DNA from: an uncultured Collinsella sp.
GTDB lineage: Bacteria; Actinomycetota; Coriobacteriia; Coriobacteriales; Coriobacteriaceae
DNA: 12,159 nt
Assembly: GCA_902496775.1 (NCBI GenBank)
Contig: CABVCF010000063.1
Span: 1 to 12,159, forward strand
Reading direction: 5' to 3'
Part shown: in pieces, positions 5,941 through 12,159 of the stretch
Layout: every line of letters begins with the position of its first letter
Numbering within the stretch: the first letter of the stretch is position 1
Made by a program: the position numbers and the translations under genes
Notes under the pieces: generated by a model
The model's input: only the letters and a program-made list of their open reading frames with translations
Told to the model about the DNA's origin: nothing
Databases searched by the model: none

Positions 5941-5969
5941 TGATGATTCGGGTGTGGCAGACAGATAAT
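5940..5969 (+). promoter_or_regulatory. Promoter for the GntR gene
   Basis: TTGATG (5940-5945) and GATAAT (5964-5969) are separated by 18 bp, a fair sigma-70-type match directly after the terminator. No TGGT-N4-ACCA operator is present here, so there is no sign that the GntR gene regulates itself by that site. Confidence 0.4.
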
Positions 5970-6018
5970 GCTAAACACCCTAGGTAGTTAGCCGAATTCG
6001 AGCAAAAGGGAGGATAGG

Positions 6019-6750
6019 ATGGCGATCGGAGCGCGTAAGCAACCGCTGTACGATCAGCTGGTCGATATTCTGACCGAAAAGATCGACCATGAATATCGCG
6101 CCGGTGACATGATTCCTTCCGAGCGCGAACTTTCGGAGCGCTATGGTCTCTCGCGTACTACGGTACGCCTGGCTCTGCAGGAACTGGAGCGTTTAGGACT
6201 GGTGGTTCGGCAGCACGGTCGCGGTACCTTTGTGACCGACCGTTCGGCAAAGGCAACCAATCTTATGCAGTCCTACAGCTTTACCGAGCAGATGCGCGCG
6301 ATGGGTCGCGACCCCGAGACCACGATTCTCGAGTTTTGCGAGATGGAGGCCGATAAAAATCTGGCCGAGCATATGGGATTGCGTATCGGTGATCGCATTT
6401 TTAAGCTTAAGCGCCTTCGTTCTGCCGACAACATGCCCATGATGGTCGAACGCAGCTATCTACCAGTTCGTCAATTTCTGTCCCTAAAGCGACCGCTGCT
6501 GGAGCGTAAGCCGCTTTACGATGTGATTGAGCAAGACTTTCAGCAAAAGATACGCGTGGCCGAAGAGGAGTTCTATGCGAGCATAGCCCGTCCCACCGAC
6601 GCCCACCTTTTGGGAATTGTTGAGGGCTCGCCTGTGCTCGATTTGGTCAGGACTACGTATAACGAGTCAAACGAGGTTGTGGAGTACACACTCTCGGTTG
6701 CTCGTGCCGATCAGTTTAAATACAAGGTTTACCACCAGCGTAGCGATTAG
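6019..6750 (+). CDS. GntR-family (HutC/UTRA) transcriptional repressor
   Basis: A 243-residue regulator. The N-terminal winged helix-turn-helix (about residues 8-76) has the GntR hallmarks PLYDQLVDILTEKI, GDMIPSERELSERYGLSRTT and LERLGLVVRQHGRGTFV. The C-terminal UTRA ligand-binding domain (about 90-240) includes RIFKLKRLRSADNMPMMVER and SPVLDLVRTTYNESNEVVEY, as in NagR/DasR-type proteins that bind phosphorylated sugars. The start is supported by GGGAGGAT 5-6 nt upstream. It sits between the PTS operon and agaS. The TGGT-N4-ACCA dyad, close to the known NagR/DasR operator, occurs near the start of three neighbouring transcription units. The natural model is repression of sugar genes, relieved by a PTS product such as an amino-sugar phosphate. 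The family is certain; ligand and targets are inferred. Confidence 0.92.
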   Translation: MAIGARKQPLYDQLVDILTEKIDHEYRAGDMIPSERELSERYGLSRTTVRLALQELERLGLVVRQHGRGTFVTDRSAKATNLMQSYSFTEQMRAMGRDPETTILEFCEMEADKNLAEHMGLRIGDRIFKLKRLRSADNMPMMVERSYLPVRQFLSLKRPLLERKPLYDVIEQDFQQKIRVAEEEFYASIARPTDAHLLGIVEGSPVLDLVRTTYNESNEVVEYTLSVARADQFKYKVYHQRSD

Positions 6751-6789
6751 TGCCCGCATCGTTTCCATATGATGATTCTTTGCATTTAA

Positions 6790-6825
6790 CTGGTTACTAC
6801 CAGATAACCAACCGAAGTGTATAAT
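6790..6825 (+). promoter_or_regulatory. agaS promoter with GntR operator
   Basis: A consensus -10 TATAAT (6820-6825) lies 40 bp before the agaS start. The dyad CTGGTTACTACCAG (6790-6803) covers the -35 region; it shares 13 bp with the operator before the PTS operon. Flanking bases add a second, wider dyad, TGGTTA-N8-TAACCA (6791-6796 / 6805-6810). Bound repressor would exclude RNA polymerase. Confidence 0.68.
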
Positions 6826-6864
6826 TGCACGTCAGAGGATTACTTCTAGAGAGAGGTATTAAAA

Positions 6865-8031
6865 ATGTTCGAGAAGAGTGTCGAGGAGCTCACCGAGCTC
6901 GGCGCCCAGATCACCACGGCCGAGATTGCTCAGCAGCCCGAGCTTTGGCGTGATACGCTCAACATCTATCGCGAGAACAAGGAGGCCATCGAGGCCTTCC
7001 TGACCGAGGCTCGCGCTATGGGCGAGGGTCGTCTGTCCGTTGTCTTCACCGGTGCCGGTACGTCCGACTACGTTGGCGATACCTGCGCCCCGTACCTGCG
7101 TCACGCTGGCAACACTGATCTCTACGACTTTAAGCCCATCGCCACGACCGACATCGTGAGCGCCCCGCGCGACTTCCTGCGCGCCGAGGATCCCACGCTC
7201 GTGGTTTCCTTTGCCCGCTCTGGCAACAGCCCCGAGAGCCTTGCCGCCGTTGCCGTTGCAAAGGAGCTCGTCCACAACGTCAAGTTCCTCAACATCACCT
7301 GCGCTCCCGAGGGCAAGCTCGCCGTCGAGTCTGCCGATGATCCCAACGCGCTGACGCTGCTCATTCCGCGCGCCAACGACAAGGGCTTCGCCATGACCGG
7401 TTCTTATTCCTGCATGACCCTGCTCTCTACCCTTATTTTCGACACTGCCTCTGACGAGCAGAAGGCCGAGTGGGTCGAGACGATTGCCAAGATGGGCGAG
7501 GAGGTCATCTCCCGTGAGCCCGAGATCGCCGATTACCTGGCTGGCGACTTCAACCGCGTGACCTACTTGGGTTCTGGCTCCTTCGGTGGCCTTGCCCAGG
7601 AGAGCCAGCTCAAGATCCTCGAGCTCGCTCACGGTCTGGTCGCTACTTCCTACGACACCTCCATGGGCTATCGTCACGGACCTAAGTCCTTCGTCGACGA
7701 TAAGACGCTCGTCTTCGTGTTCGTCAACAACGACGCCTACACCCGTCAGTACGACATCGACATCCTCAACGAGATCGGTGGCGACGAAATCGCTCAGCAC
7801 ACCATCGCCGTTCAGCAGGAAGGTGCCACCGTCTATGAGGGTGAGTCCTTCACCTTTAAGGGCTACGAGGCACTTCCCGAGGGCTACCTTGCTCTGCCGT
7901 TCGTGATGTTTGCCCAGGCTATCAGCCTGCTCAACTCCGTGCGCGTGGGCAACACGCCCGATACGCCGAGCCCCACCGGCACGGTCAACCGCGTGGTTAA
8001 GGGCGTGACGATTCACCCCTTCACCGCTTAA
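6865..8031 (+). CDS. agaS: AgaS-like SIS-domain sugar-phosphate isomerase/deaminase
   Basis: A 388-residue cytoplasmic protein with two SIS domains. The length equals that of AgaS (about 384). AgaS converts galactosamine-6-phosphate to tagatose-6-phosphate with loss of ammonia. The first SIS domain has VVFTGAGTSDYVGDTCAPYL (about residues 59-78) and LVVSFARSGNSPESLAAVAV, the Ser/Thr-rich sugar-phosphate loops. The second has VTYLGSGSFGGLAQESQLKI and SMGYRHGPKSFVDDKTLV, with the conserved catalytic-type Glu and RHGP motif. GAGAGAGG precedes the ATG. The gene has its own promoter and terminator, so it forms a single-gene transcript. A GlmS-like deaminase for glucosamine-6-phosphate is the main alternative, but length and architecture favour AgaS. 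Codon use is strongly biased, suggesting high expression. Confidence 0.88.
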   Translation: MFEKSVEELTELGAQITTAEIAQQPELWRDTLNIYRENKEAIEAFLTEARAMGEGRLSVVFTGAGTSDYVGDTCAPYLRHAGNTDLYDFKPIATTDIVSAPRDFLRAEDPTLVVSFARSGNSPESLAAVAVAKELVHNVKFLNITCAPEGKLAVESADDPNALTLLIPRANDKGFAMTGSYSCMTLLSTLIFDTASDEQKAEWVETIAKMGEEVISREPEIADYLAGDFNRVTYLGSGSFGGLAQESQLKILELAHGLVATSYDTSMGYRHGPKSFVDDKTLVFVFVNNDAYTRQYDIDILNEIGGDEIAQHTIAVQQEGATVYEGESFTFKGYEALPEGYLALPFVMFAQAISLLNSVRVGNTPDTPSPTGTVNRVVKGVTIHPFTA

Positions 8032-8049
8032 TCGCGTCCCCCTGTAAGG

Positions 8050-8090
8050 GCGCCCGTCCGCTCATAACGGCGGGCGGGCGCTTTTTGTTT
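8050..8090 (+). terminator. Rho-independent terminator of agaS
   Basis: A 12-bp G+C-rich stem (8050-8061 with 8070-8081, one G-U pair) with an 8-nt loop is followed directly by TTTTTGTTT. This is a strong intrinsic terminator 19 bp after the agaS stop. Confidence 0.92.
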
Positions 8091-8148
8091 TACGTGAGCT
8101 GGGTATAAGCATCACTACAGTCAACTGCTTTAGAAGCAAGGAGTGCAT

Positions 8149-8586
8149 ATGAGCACGTACGCAATTAAGGCTGACAAGTTCTTCTTGCCGGCAGGCCCGC
8201 AACTGGGCGGCTATCTTATGGTCGAGGATGGCGTCTTTGGCGCCTGGCAGGCCGACGAGCCCTCTTGCGAGATTAAGGACTACACGGGATCGTGGATCGC
8301 ACCGGGTATGGTCGATACTCACATCCATGGCTTCTACAACCACTCAACTACCGATAACGATCCCGAGGGCATCGATATCAGCTCGACCGAGCTCGCCCGT
8401 CGCGGCACCACCAGCTGGCTGCCCACGACGTTCACCGATGGCGTCGAGCAGATCAAGGACGCCTGCGCCGCCATCGCCCAGGCCGACGAGGGCCGCGGCG
8501 CCAGAAGGCGTGTGGACACGGTTTTTCTCGGTGCAAAAGGACTATCGACATCATTCATACCGCAACGCCGCGTCAATGGATTCTGA
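8149..8586 (+). pseudogene. nagA: Truncated N-acetylglucosamine/galactosamine-6-phosphate deacetylase
   Basis: The start ATG has AAGGAG 5 nt upstream. The first ~118 residues are a good NagA N-terminus: a small beta-sandwich start, then SWIAPGMVDTHIHGFYNHST with the metal-binding His58-x-His60 of the two-metal deacetylase type, and LARRGTTSWLPTTFTD. At about base 8500, after ADEGRGA, the similarity ends and 27 unrelated residues run to the TGA. A complete NagA has about 380 residues, so two thirds, including the catalytic Asp and remaining metal ligands, are missing. The DNA beyond the break encodes part of a PTS EIIB in another frame, so an internal deletion has fused two genes. The product cannot deacetylate. 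The lesion could also be an assembly artefact. Confidence 0.85.
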
Positions 8587-8822
8587 TCATGGTGGCCTCA
8601 GCCGCCGATGCGCTCGCGCTGGTTGGGGGCGGCGTGTCGATCGCCAAGGTTAGCATCGGCCATATGCGGGCGGGGGAGGGCAGGCGTCCCGCAACGCCCA
8701 CGGTCGCCATAGGCGATGCGGACATCGCCGCTCTCAGAGAGCTGCAAGCGCTTGGTGTGAAAATGGAAGTTCGCAATCTACCCAGTGACGAACCCGACTC
8801 CATGAATGCTCTGCTGTATTAA
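8492..8822 (+). pseudogene. PTS EIIB remnant: N-terminus deleted and one-base frameshift
   Basis: From about 8492, frame 2 reads AAAPEGVWTRFFSVQK, matching residues 51-67 of the intact EIIB at 3388 (MAAPAGVATRFFSLQK). At AAAAGG (8535-8540) one extra base shifts the match to frame 3, which continues RTIDIIHTATPRQ, then LALVGGGVSIAKVSIGHMRA, to the end NLPSDEPDSMNALLY at 8822. Removing one G would restore a continuous EIIB C-terminus. The first ~50 residues, with the phosphorylated histidine, are gone, so it cannot carry phosphate. An ATG at 8589 opens a 77-codon frame but has no ribosome binding site. It is the 3' partner of the nagA deletion and implies that a PTS operon once followed nagA. 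Confidence 0.85.
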
Positions 8823-9000
8823 CGAGTCGTCGAACGCGGCGAGTCGGCCGTAAGAAAGTCAGGTTCGATTCTGGATATTTCCAGTCTTGGAAATAGGAAG
8901 ACAACAGATCTCTATTGCTCATGTAGGTGAATCCAAAGTAGATAAGCATTTGAAGAAATGCGATTAAACATAACGTAACTAGTAGGAAATAGTGGATAGA

Positions 9001-9046
9001 TGGTACATACCACCTTTCAAATATAGAATCGTTAGGAATCTATAAT
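9001..9046 (+). promoter_or_regulatory. Putative GH35 promoter with GntR operator
   Basis: TGGT-ACAT-ACCA (9001-9012) has the same half-sites and 4-bp spacing as the operators at 2498 and 6791, but a different centre. A consensus -10 TATAAT follows at 9041-9046; the -35 is poor. This places the GH35-EIIB-EIIC genes under the same probable GntR control. Confidence 0.5.
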
Positions 9047-9087
9047 TAAACAGTGGTCTAACAGGTAGTTTAATTTTCTTTATTAAA

Positions 9088-9145
9088 GCCGTTCACCGTC
9101 ATTTCGCTACCGTTTACGGACCACTTCAGATTCTGTCTACATAAT
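9088..9145 (+). promoter_or_regulatory. LytTR-like direct repeats abutting a second GH35 promoter
   Basis: GCCGTTCAC (9088-9096) and ACCGTTTAC (9109-9117) are direct repeats with a 12-bp spacer, 21 bp start to start, reading toward the GH35 gene. Directly after the second repeat is a position for a poor -35 (GGACCA, 9118-9123), then 16 bp, then CATAAT (9140-9145) as -10. Repeats ending at the edge of a weak -35 are typical of activator-dependent LytTR promoters. The binding protein is not encoded in the window. Confidence 0.42.
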
Positions 9146-9234
9146 TGCGTTAATGCGTCCATAATAGCCAAGGTGTTTAGCCGAGGGCCGAGGAACCGGC
9201 ATCGGCGTCGTAGAGCACGAAGATCGGGAGTAGC

Positions 9235-11031
9235 ATGCATTCGTTTAAGATCACCAATCAATTCCTACTTGATGATGAGCCGTTCACCATCTTGTCGGGG
9301 GCGATTCACTATATGCGTGTTCATCCGAGCGACTGGCACCACTCGCTCTATAACCTTAAGGCTCTTGGGTTTAATACGGTCGAAACGTATGTACCGTGGA
9401 ATCTTCATGAGCCAAAGCCTGGCGTCTTCGATTTTTCTGGCTCAATCGATTTGGCGGCATTTCTTGATGAGGCAGCATCGCTCGGTCTGTATGCAATTGT
9501 TCGGCCCTCTCCGTTTATTTGTGCAGAATGGGAATTTGGCGGCATGCCAGCATGGCTGCTGCGCGAACATGATATGAGGCCGCGTAGCAGCGACCCCAAA
9601 TTTCTTGCTCACGTTGCGCAGTACTACGACCATCTCATGCCGATACTCGTCTCGCGTCAGATTGACAAGGGCGGAAACATCATCATGATGCAGGTTGAAA
9701 ACGAGTATGGGTCGTATTGCGAGGATAAGGACTATCTTCGTGCGATTCGTCGCCTTATGGTCGAGCGTGGGGTTTCCGTGCCCCTTTGTACTTCCGATGG
9801 TCCGTGGCGTGGGTGCCTTCGTGCTGGTACGCTTATTGACGATGATGTGTTGTGCACCGGCAACTTTGGTTCTCATGCAAAGGAGAACTTTGAGGCTCTT
9901 TCTGCTTTTCACAAGGAGCATGGAAAACAATGGCCTCTTATGTGCATGGAGTTGTGGGACGGCTGGTTCAATCGCTACGGGGAGAACGTCATCAGGCGCG
10001 ATCCCGAGGATCTTGCCTCTTGCGTTCGCGAGGTGCTCGAGCTTGGAGGATCTTTAAACCTCTACATGTTTCATGGAGGCACCAACTTTGGATTTATGAA
10101 CGGATGTTCTGCACGCCATACGCATGACCTGCACCAGGTGACATCGTATGACTACGATGCTCCATTGGACGAACAGGGCAACCCGACCGAGAAATACTTC
10201 GCAATTCAAAGGACAGTTCACGAGCTGTATCCCGATATCGCGCAAAGCAAGCCGTTAACAAAAAAGGCGTTTTCCATGCCCGATATTTCGGTGAGTGAGC
10301 GCGTAAGTCTCTTTAATGTGCTCGATATTCTTTCGGAGCCGATTGAAGCCCAATATCCTATGCCCATGGAAGAGATGGGCCAGTCGTATGGATATACGTT
10401 ATATACCACGACTGTCGAGCGTGACCGTGCAGATGAAGAGCGTATTCGGGTTATTGACGCCCGCGACCGCGCTCAGGTGTTTGTGAACGGTGACAAAGTA
10501 GCGACGCAGTATCAGGAGCACATCGGGGAAGATATTCACTGCGTTCTTCCCTGTGAACACAACCGCCTGGATGTTCTGACCGAGGATATGGGTCGCGTCA
10601 ATTATGGTCACAAATTGCTCGCTGATACGCAGCATAAGGGCATTAGGACAGGAGTTTGCGTTGATCTTCACTTTGTTACCGGTTGGGAGATGCGTTGTCT
10701 GCCACTCGATAACATCGATAATCTTGATTATTCCGCCGGCTGGGTAGAGGGGCAACCTTCCTTTTATCGCGCAAAGTTTGATATATCTGAGCCGGCTGAT
10801 ACCTTTATCGACACTACGGGTTTTGGAAAGGGTGTGGCATTCGTAAACGGAACGAATGTCGGACGTTTTTGGGATAAGGGTCCCATCATGACGCTCTATG
10901 TTCCGCACGGTTTATTACACCCTGGTACCAATGAACTCGTTATGTTCGAAACAGAGGGCGTGTATGATGCGAAAATCTCCCTTCGCTCTGAGCCCGTTAT
11001 CCGTACACTTGAACAAGAAGGAGTTGAGTAG
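9235..11031 (+). CDS. GH35 beta-galactosidase (BgaC-like)
   Basis: A 598-residue glycoside hydrolase family 35 enzyme that releases terminal beta-galactose. The N-terminal TIM barrel shows the family signatures FTILSGAIHYMRVHPSDW, YVPWNLHEPKPGVFDFSG, IVRPSPFICAEWEFGGMPAW and MMQVENEYGSY, the last with the acid/base Glu157. CMELWDGWFNRYGE carries the nucleophile Glu239, and NLYMFHGGTNFGFMNG completes the barrel. Jelly-roll domains fill about residues 390-590. No signal peptide or anchor is seen, so it should act inside the cell. Length and neighbours match pneumococcal BgaC (about 595 residues), a beta-1,3-galactosidase that also precedes EIIB and EIIC genes; the same specificity is possible here but inferred. 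The start has GGGAG 4 nt upstream. The EIIB gene follows after 2 bases. Codon use is less biased than in the first PTS operon. Confidence 0.93.
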   Translation: MHSFKITNQFLLDDEPFTILSGAIHYMRVHPSDWHHSLYNLKALGFNTVETYVPWNLHEPKPGVFDFSGSIDLAAFLDEAASLGLYAIVRPSPFICAEWEFGGMPAWLLREHDMRPRSSDPKFLAHVAQYYDHLMPILVSRQIDKGGNIIMMQVENEYGSYCEDKDYLRAIRRLMVERGVSVPLCTSDGPWRGCLRAGTLIDDDVLCTGNFGSHAKENFEALSAFHKEHGKQWPLMCMELWDGWFNRYGENVIRRDPEDLASCVREVLELGGSLNLYMFHGGTNFGFMNGCSARHTHDLHQVTSYDYDAPLDEQGNPTEKYFAIQRTVHELYPDIAQSKPLTKKAFSMPDISVSERVSLFNVLDILSEPIEAQYPMPMEEMGQSYGYTLYTTTVERDRADEERIRVIDARDRAQVFVNGDKVATQYQEHIGEDIHCVLPCEHNRLDVLTEDMGRVNYGHKLLADTQHKGIRTGVCVDLHFVTGWEMRCLPLDNIDNLDYSAGWVEGQPSFYRAKFDISEPADTFIDTTGFGKGVAFVNGTNVGRFWDKGPIMTLYVPHGLLHPGTNELVMFETEGVYDAKISLRSEPVIRTLEQEGVE

Positions 11032-11033
11032 AA

Positions 11034-11498
11034 ATGATTGTAGGCGCACGAATCGACTTTCGCTTGATTCACGGACAGGTGGCAAACCTCTGGTCTAACG
11101 CCCGTCAGGTAAGCCGCTTCATGGTAGTTGACGACGAGGTATCGCAAGATGCTACCCAAAAGCAGGTTCTTCGCATGGCTTGCCCGGCAACTGTGAAGTT
11201 GTCCGTGCTTCCTGTCGACAAGGCCGCTGCCAACATCACTGCTGGCAAATATGATGCGCAACGTCTCTTCATTATTGCGAAAAAGCCTGAGGTCTACGTT
11301 CGACTTTTGGAACAAGGTGTTAAGCTTGAGCAGCTCATCGTCGGTAATATGACGACAATGGAGCCGGTCAAGAAGCTGAATCGCAACATTAGTTGCGACC
11401 AGGGGGACCTTGACGCATTTGCCAAACTCAAGGCCGATAATCTTCCTATTGTCATTCAGCTGACGCCGCAGGATAACCCAGAGGCTCTCACGCTCTAG
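11034..11498 (+). CDS. PTS mannose/galactosamine-family EIIB, second copy
   Basis: A 154-residue EIIB. The signature VGARIDFRLIHGQVANLWSN holds the phosphorylated histidine (His13). FMVVDDEVSQDATQKQVLRM, RLFIIAKKPEVYVRLLEQGV and LIVGNMTTMEPVKKLN follow in the family order. AAGGAG for this gene lies in the last codons of the GH35 gene and its ATG starts 2 bases after the GH35 stop, so the two are co-translated. It differs clearly from the EIIB at 3388 in sequence, so it belongs to a separate transporter. In the comparable pneumococcal locus GH35 is followed by EIIB, EIIC, EIID and EIIA in this order. The predicted role is transfer of phosphate to a galactose- or amino-sugar-type substrate. Confidence 0.93.
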   Translation: MIVGARIDFRLIHGQVANLWSNARQVSRFMVVDDEVSQDATQKQVLRMACPATVKLSVLPVDKAAANITAGKYDAQRLFIIAKKPEVYVRLLEQGVKLEQLIVGNMTTMEPVKKLNRNISCDQGDLDAFAKLKADNLPIVIQLTPQDNPEALTL

Positions 11499-11591
11499 TC
11501 GAATTAACGCTAGGCCGTGAAGGGGGATGCACGGTTTATATAAGCGTATTGGTATTGTAGAAACTGTTACACCTTAAATAAGGAGTTTACC

Positions 11592-12159
11592 ATGATTGCT
11601 TGGTGGCAGATTCTTCTGTTAACCCTGTATGCGGGTTATCAGATTATGGATGAGCTGAACTGGTACACCTGTGCCGGCTCAGCCGTCTTCTCCGGTATGA
11701 TTACCGGTTTGATTATGGGTGACCTGCAGACTGGCCTGTTTATCGGCGGCAGCATGCAGCTCACCGTCCTGGGCGTTGGTACCTTTGGCGGCGCCTCTCG
11801 TATCGATGCCAACTCCGGCACTCTGGTCGCCACTGCCTTTGCCGTGGGTGCGGGCATGAATCCCGAGACGGCTCTTGCCGCCATCGGCGTGCCTGTCGCT
11901 GCCATTCTCGTCTACACCGATATCGCCGGCCGTTTCGCCAACACGTTCTTCGGTCACATGTGCGATGCCGATATCGAGAAGATGAACTGGGGCGCCTACA
12001 ACGTACACTACTTGCTCGGTGCCGTTTCCTGGATGTTGTCCCGCATGATTCCGGTCTTCCTGGCTCTCGCATTTGGCCAGGGCGTGGTCGAGGGCATCAC
12101 CACCGCCCTTAACGGCGACTGGAAGTGGCTGGGTGACGGTCTGTCTGTTGCTGGCGGTG
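11592..12159 (+). CDS. PTS mannose/galactosamine-family EIIC, second copy (3' end beyond window)
   Basis: The ATG at 11592 has AAGGAG 8 nt upstream, and the frame is open to the window edge, giving 189 residues. The protein is a polytopic EIIC: MIAWWQILLLTLYAGYQIMD, then FSGMITGLIMGDLQTGLFIG, then GSMQLTVLGVGTFGGASRID. This matches the first EIIC at the same positions (GAVIGLILGDLNTGLLVGG...), so the family is certain and the start is right. IAGRFANTFFGHMCDADIEK corresponds to the cytoplasmic loop. About a third of the protein is missing, and EIID and EIIA are expected beyond. The 93-bp gap from EIIB has no terminator, so it should be in the GH35 operon. Confidence 0.9.
   Translation, partial: MIAWWQILLLTLYAGYQIMDELNWYTCAGSAVFSGMITGLIMGDLQTGLFIGGSMQLTVLGVGTFGGASRIDANSGTLVATAFAVGAGMNPETALAAIGVPVAAILVYTDIAGRFANTFFGHMCDADIEKMNWGAYNVHYLLGAVSWMLSRMIPVFLALAFGQGVVEGITTALNGDWKWLGDGLSVAGG

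Larger units (their letters stand above)
8823..9234. other. AT-rich intergenic region upstream of the GH35 gene
   Basis: About 410 bp, clearly AT-richer than the flanks. It holds an 8-bp perfect inverted repeat without a T tract (8876-8883 / 8888-8895), a third GntR-type operator (9001-9012), a TATAAT box (9041-9046) and a LytTR-like repeat pair (9088-9117). On the minus strand a frame open from 9039 to 8734 includes a hydrophobic stretch (HYFLLVTLCLIAFLQMLIYF), perhaps a decayed membrane-protein fragment, but it has no credible start. No terminator is visible after the EIIB remnant. Confidence 0.5.

Noticed and set aside
6859..8016. Long minus-strand frame (385 codons) opposite agaS
   Set aside because: It mirrors the strongly G/C-biased codons of agaS; the translation is low-complexity (Gly, Val, Asp, His) with no family features, while the plus strand encodes a clear SIS protein.
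8589..8822. Independent small gene of 77 codons starting at ATG 8589
   Set aside because: The reading is the C-terminal half of EIIB, with similarity extending upstream across a frameshift; no ribosome binding site is present, so it is part of a pseudogene.
8876..8895. TATTTCCA/TGGAAATA inverted repeat as a terminator
   Set aside because: No T tract follows on either strand and the stem is AT-rich; it could be a protein site, but nothing supports a specific one.
11572..11583. CCTT/AAGG mini-hairpin over the ribosome binding site of the second EIIC
   Set aside because: Only four weak base pairs; any AAGGAG preceded by CCTT would look like this.
11499..11591. Separate promoter for the second EIIC (TATATAAG-like sequence)
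   Set aside because: No convincing -35/-10 pair and no terminator after EIIB; co-transcription with GH35 is simpler.

Overview
The window looks like a chromosomal carbohydrate-utilisation island from a G+C-rich, Gram-positive anaerobe. My best guess is a gut Coriobacteriia member such as Collinsella. This is inference: it rests on the strongly biased G/C-ending codons, the actinobacterial feel of the proteins, and mannose-family PTS operons carrying yajC beside an AgaS-type sugar isomerase and a GH35 beta-galactosidase. No rRNA, tRNA, CRISPR array or insertion sequence is visible.

Layout. (1) 2-937 (+): the 3' part of a membrane-anchored extracytoplasmic protein with a SurA/PrsA-N-like helical domain, closed by a hairpin terminator. 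(2) 1037-1924 (-): a two-gene unit of a DUF2975-type membrane protein and a small XRE repressor, with a palindrome over the presumed promoter. (3) 1964-2626: a 660-bp non-coding region full of regulatory sequence. (4) 2627-5833 (+): a complete mannose-family PTS operon in the order EIIA, YajC, EIIB, EIIC, EIID, ending in a strong terminator. (5) 6019-6750 (+): a GntR/UTRA repressor. (6) 6865-8031 (+): an AgaS-like SIS-domain isomerase/deaminase with its own promoter and terminator. (7) 8149-8822 (+): a deletion scar in which the first third of nagA runs into the last two thirds of a PTS EIIB gene; the EIIB part also carries a one-base frameshift. (8) 8823-9234: an AT-rich regulatory gap. (9) 9235-12159 (+): a GH35 beta-galactosidase followed by a second mannose-family EIIB and the start of a second EIIC, cut by the window edge.

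How it fits together. The proteins match a system that imports and phosphorylates an amino sugar or a galactose-containing host-glycan fragment by PTS, then processes it with AgaS (galactosamine-6-phosphate deamination/isomerisation) and GH35 (release of terminal beta-galactose). GH35-EIIB-EIIC next to agaS and a GntR gene recalls the pneumococcal bgaC/gad-PTS locus. A shared TGGT-N4-ACCA operator lies upstream of the first PTS operon, upstream of agaS and upstream of the GH35 gene, so the local GntR protein probably controls all three. A second layer is suggested by 9-bp direct repeats of ACCGTTYAC type, 21 bp apart start to start. This is the geometry of LytTR response-regulator sites, and it occurs twice in the first regulatory gap and once just upstream of the GH35 promoter. 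The local deacetylase gene (nagA) is broken, so the strain would need another nagA copy to handle N-acetylated substrates by this route.
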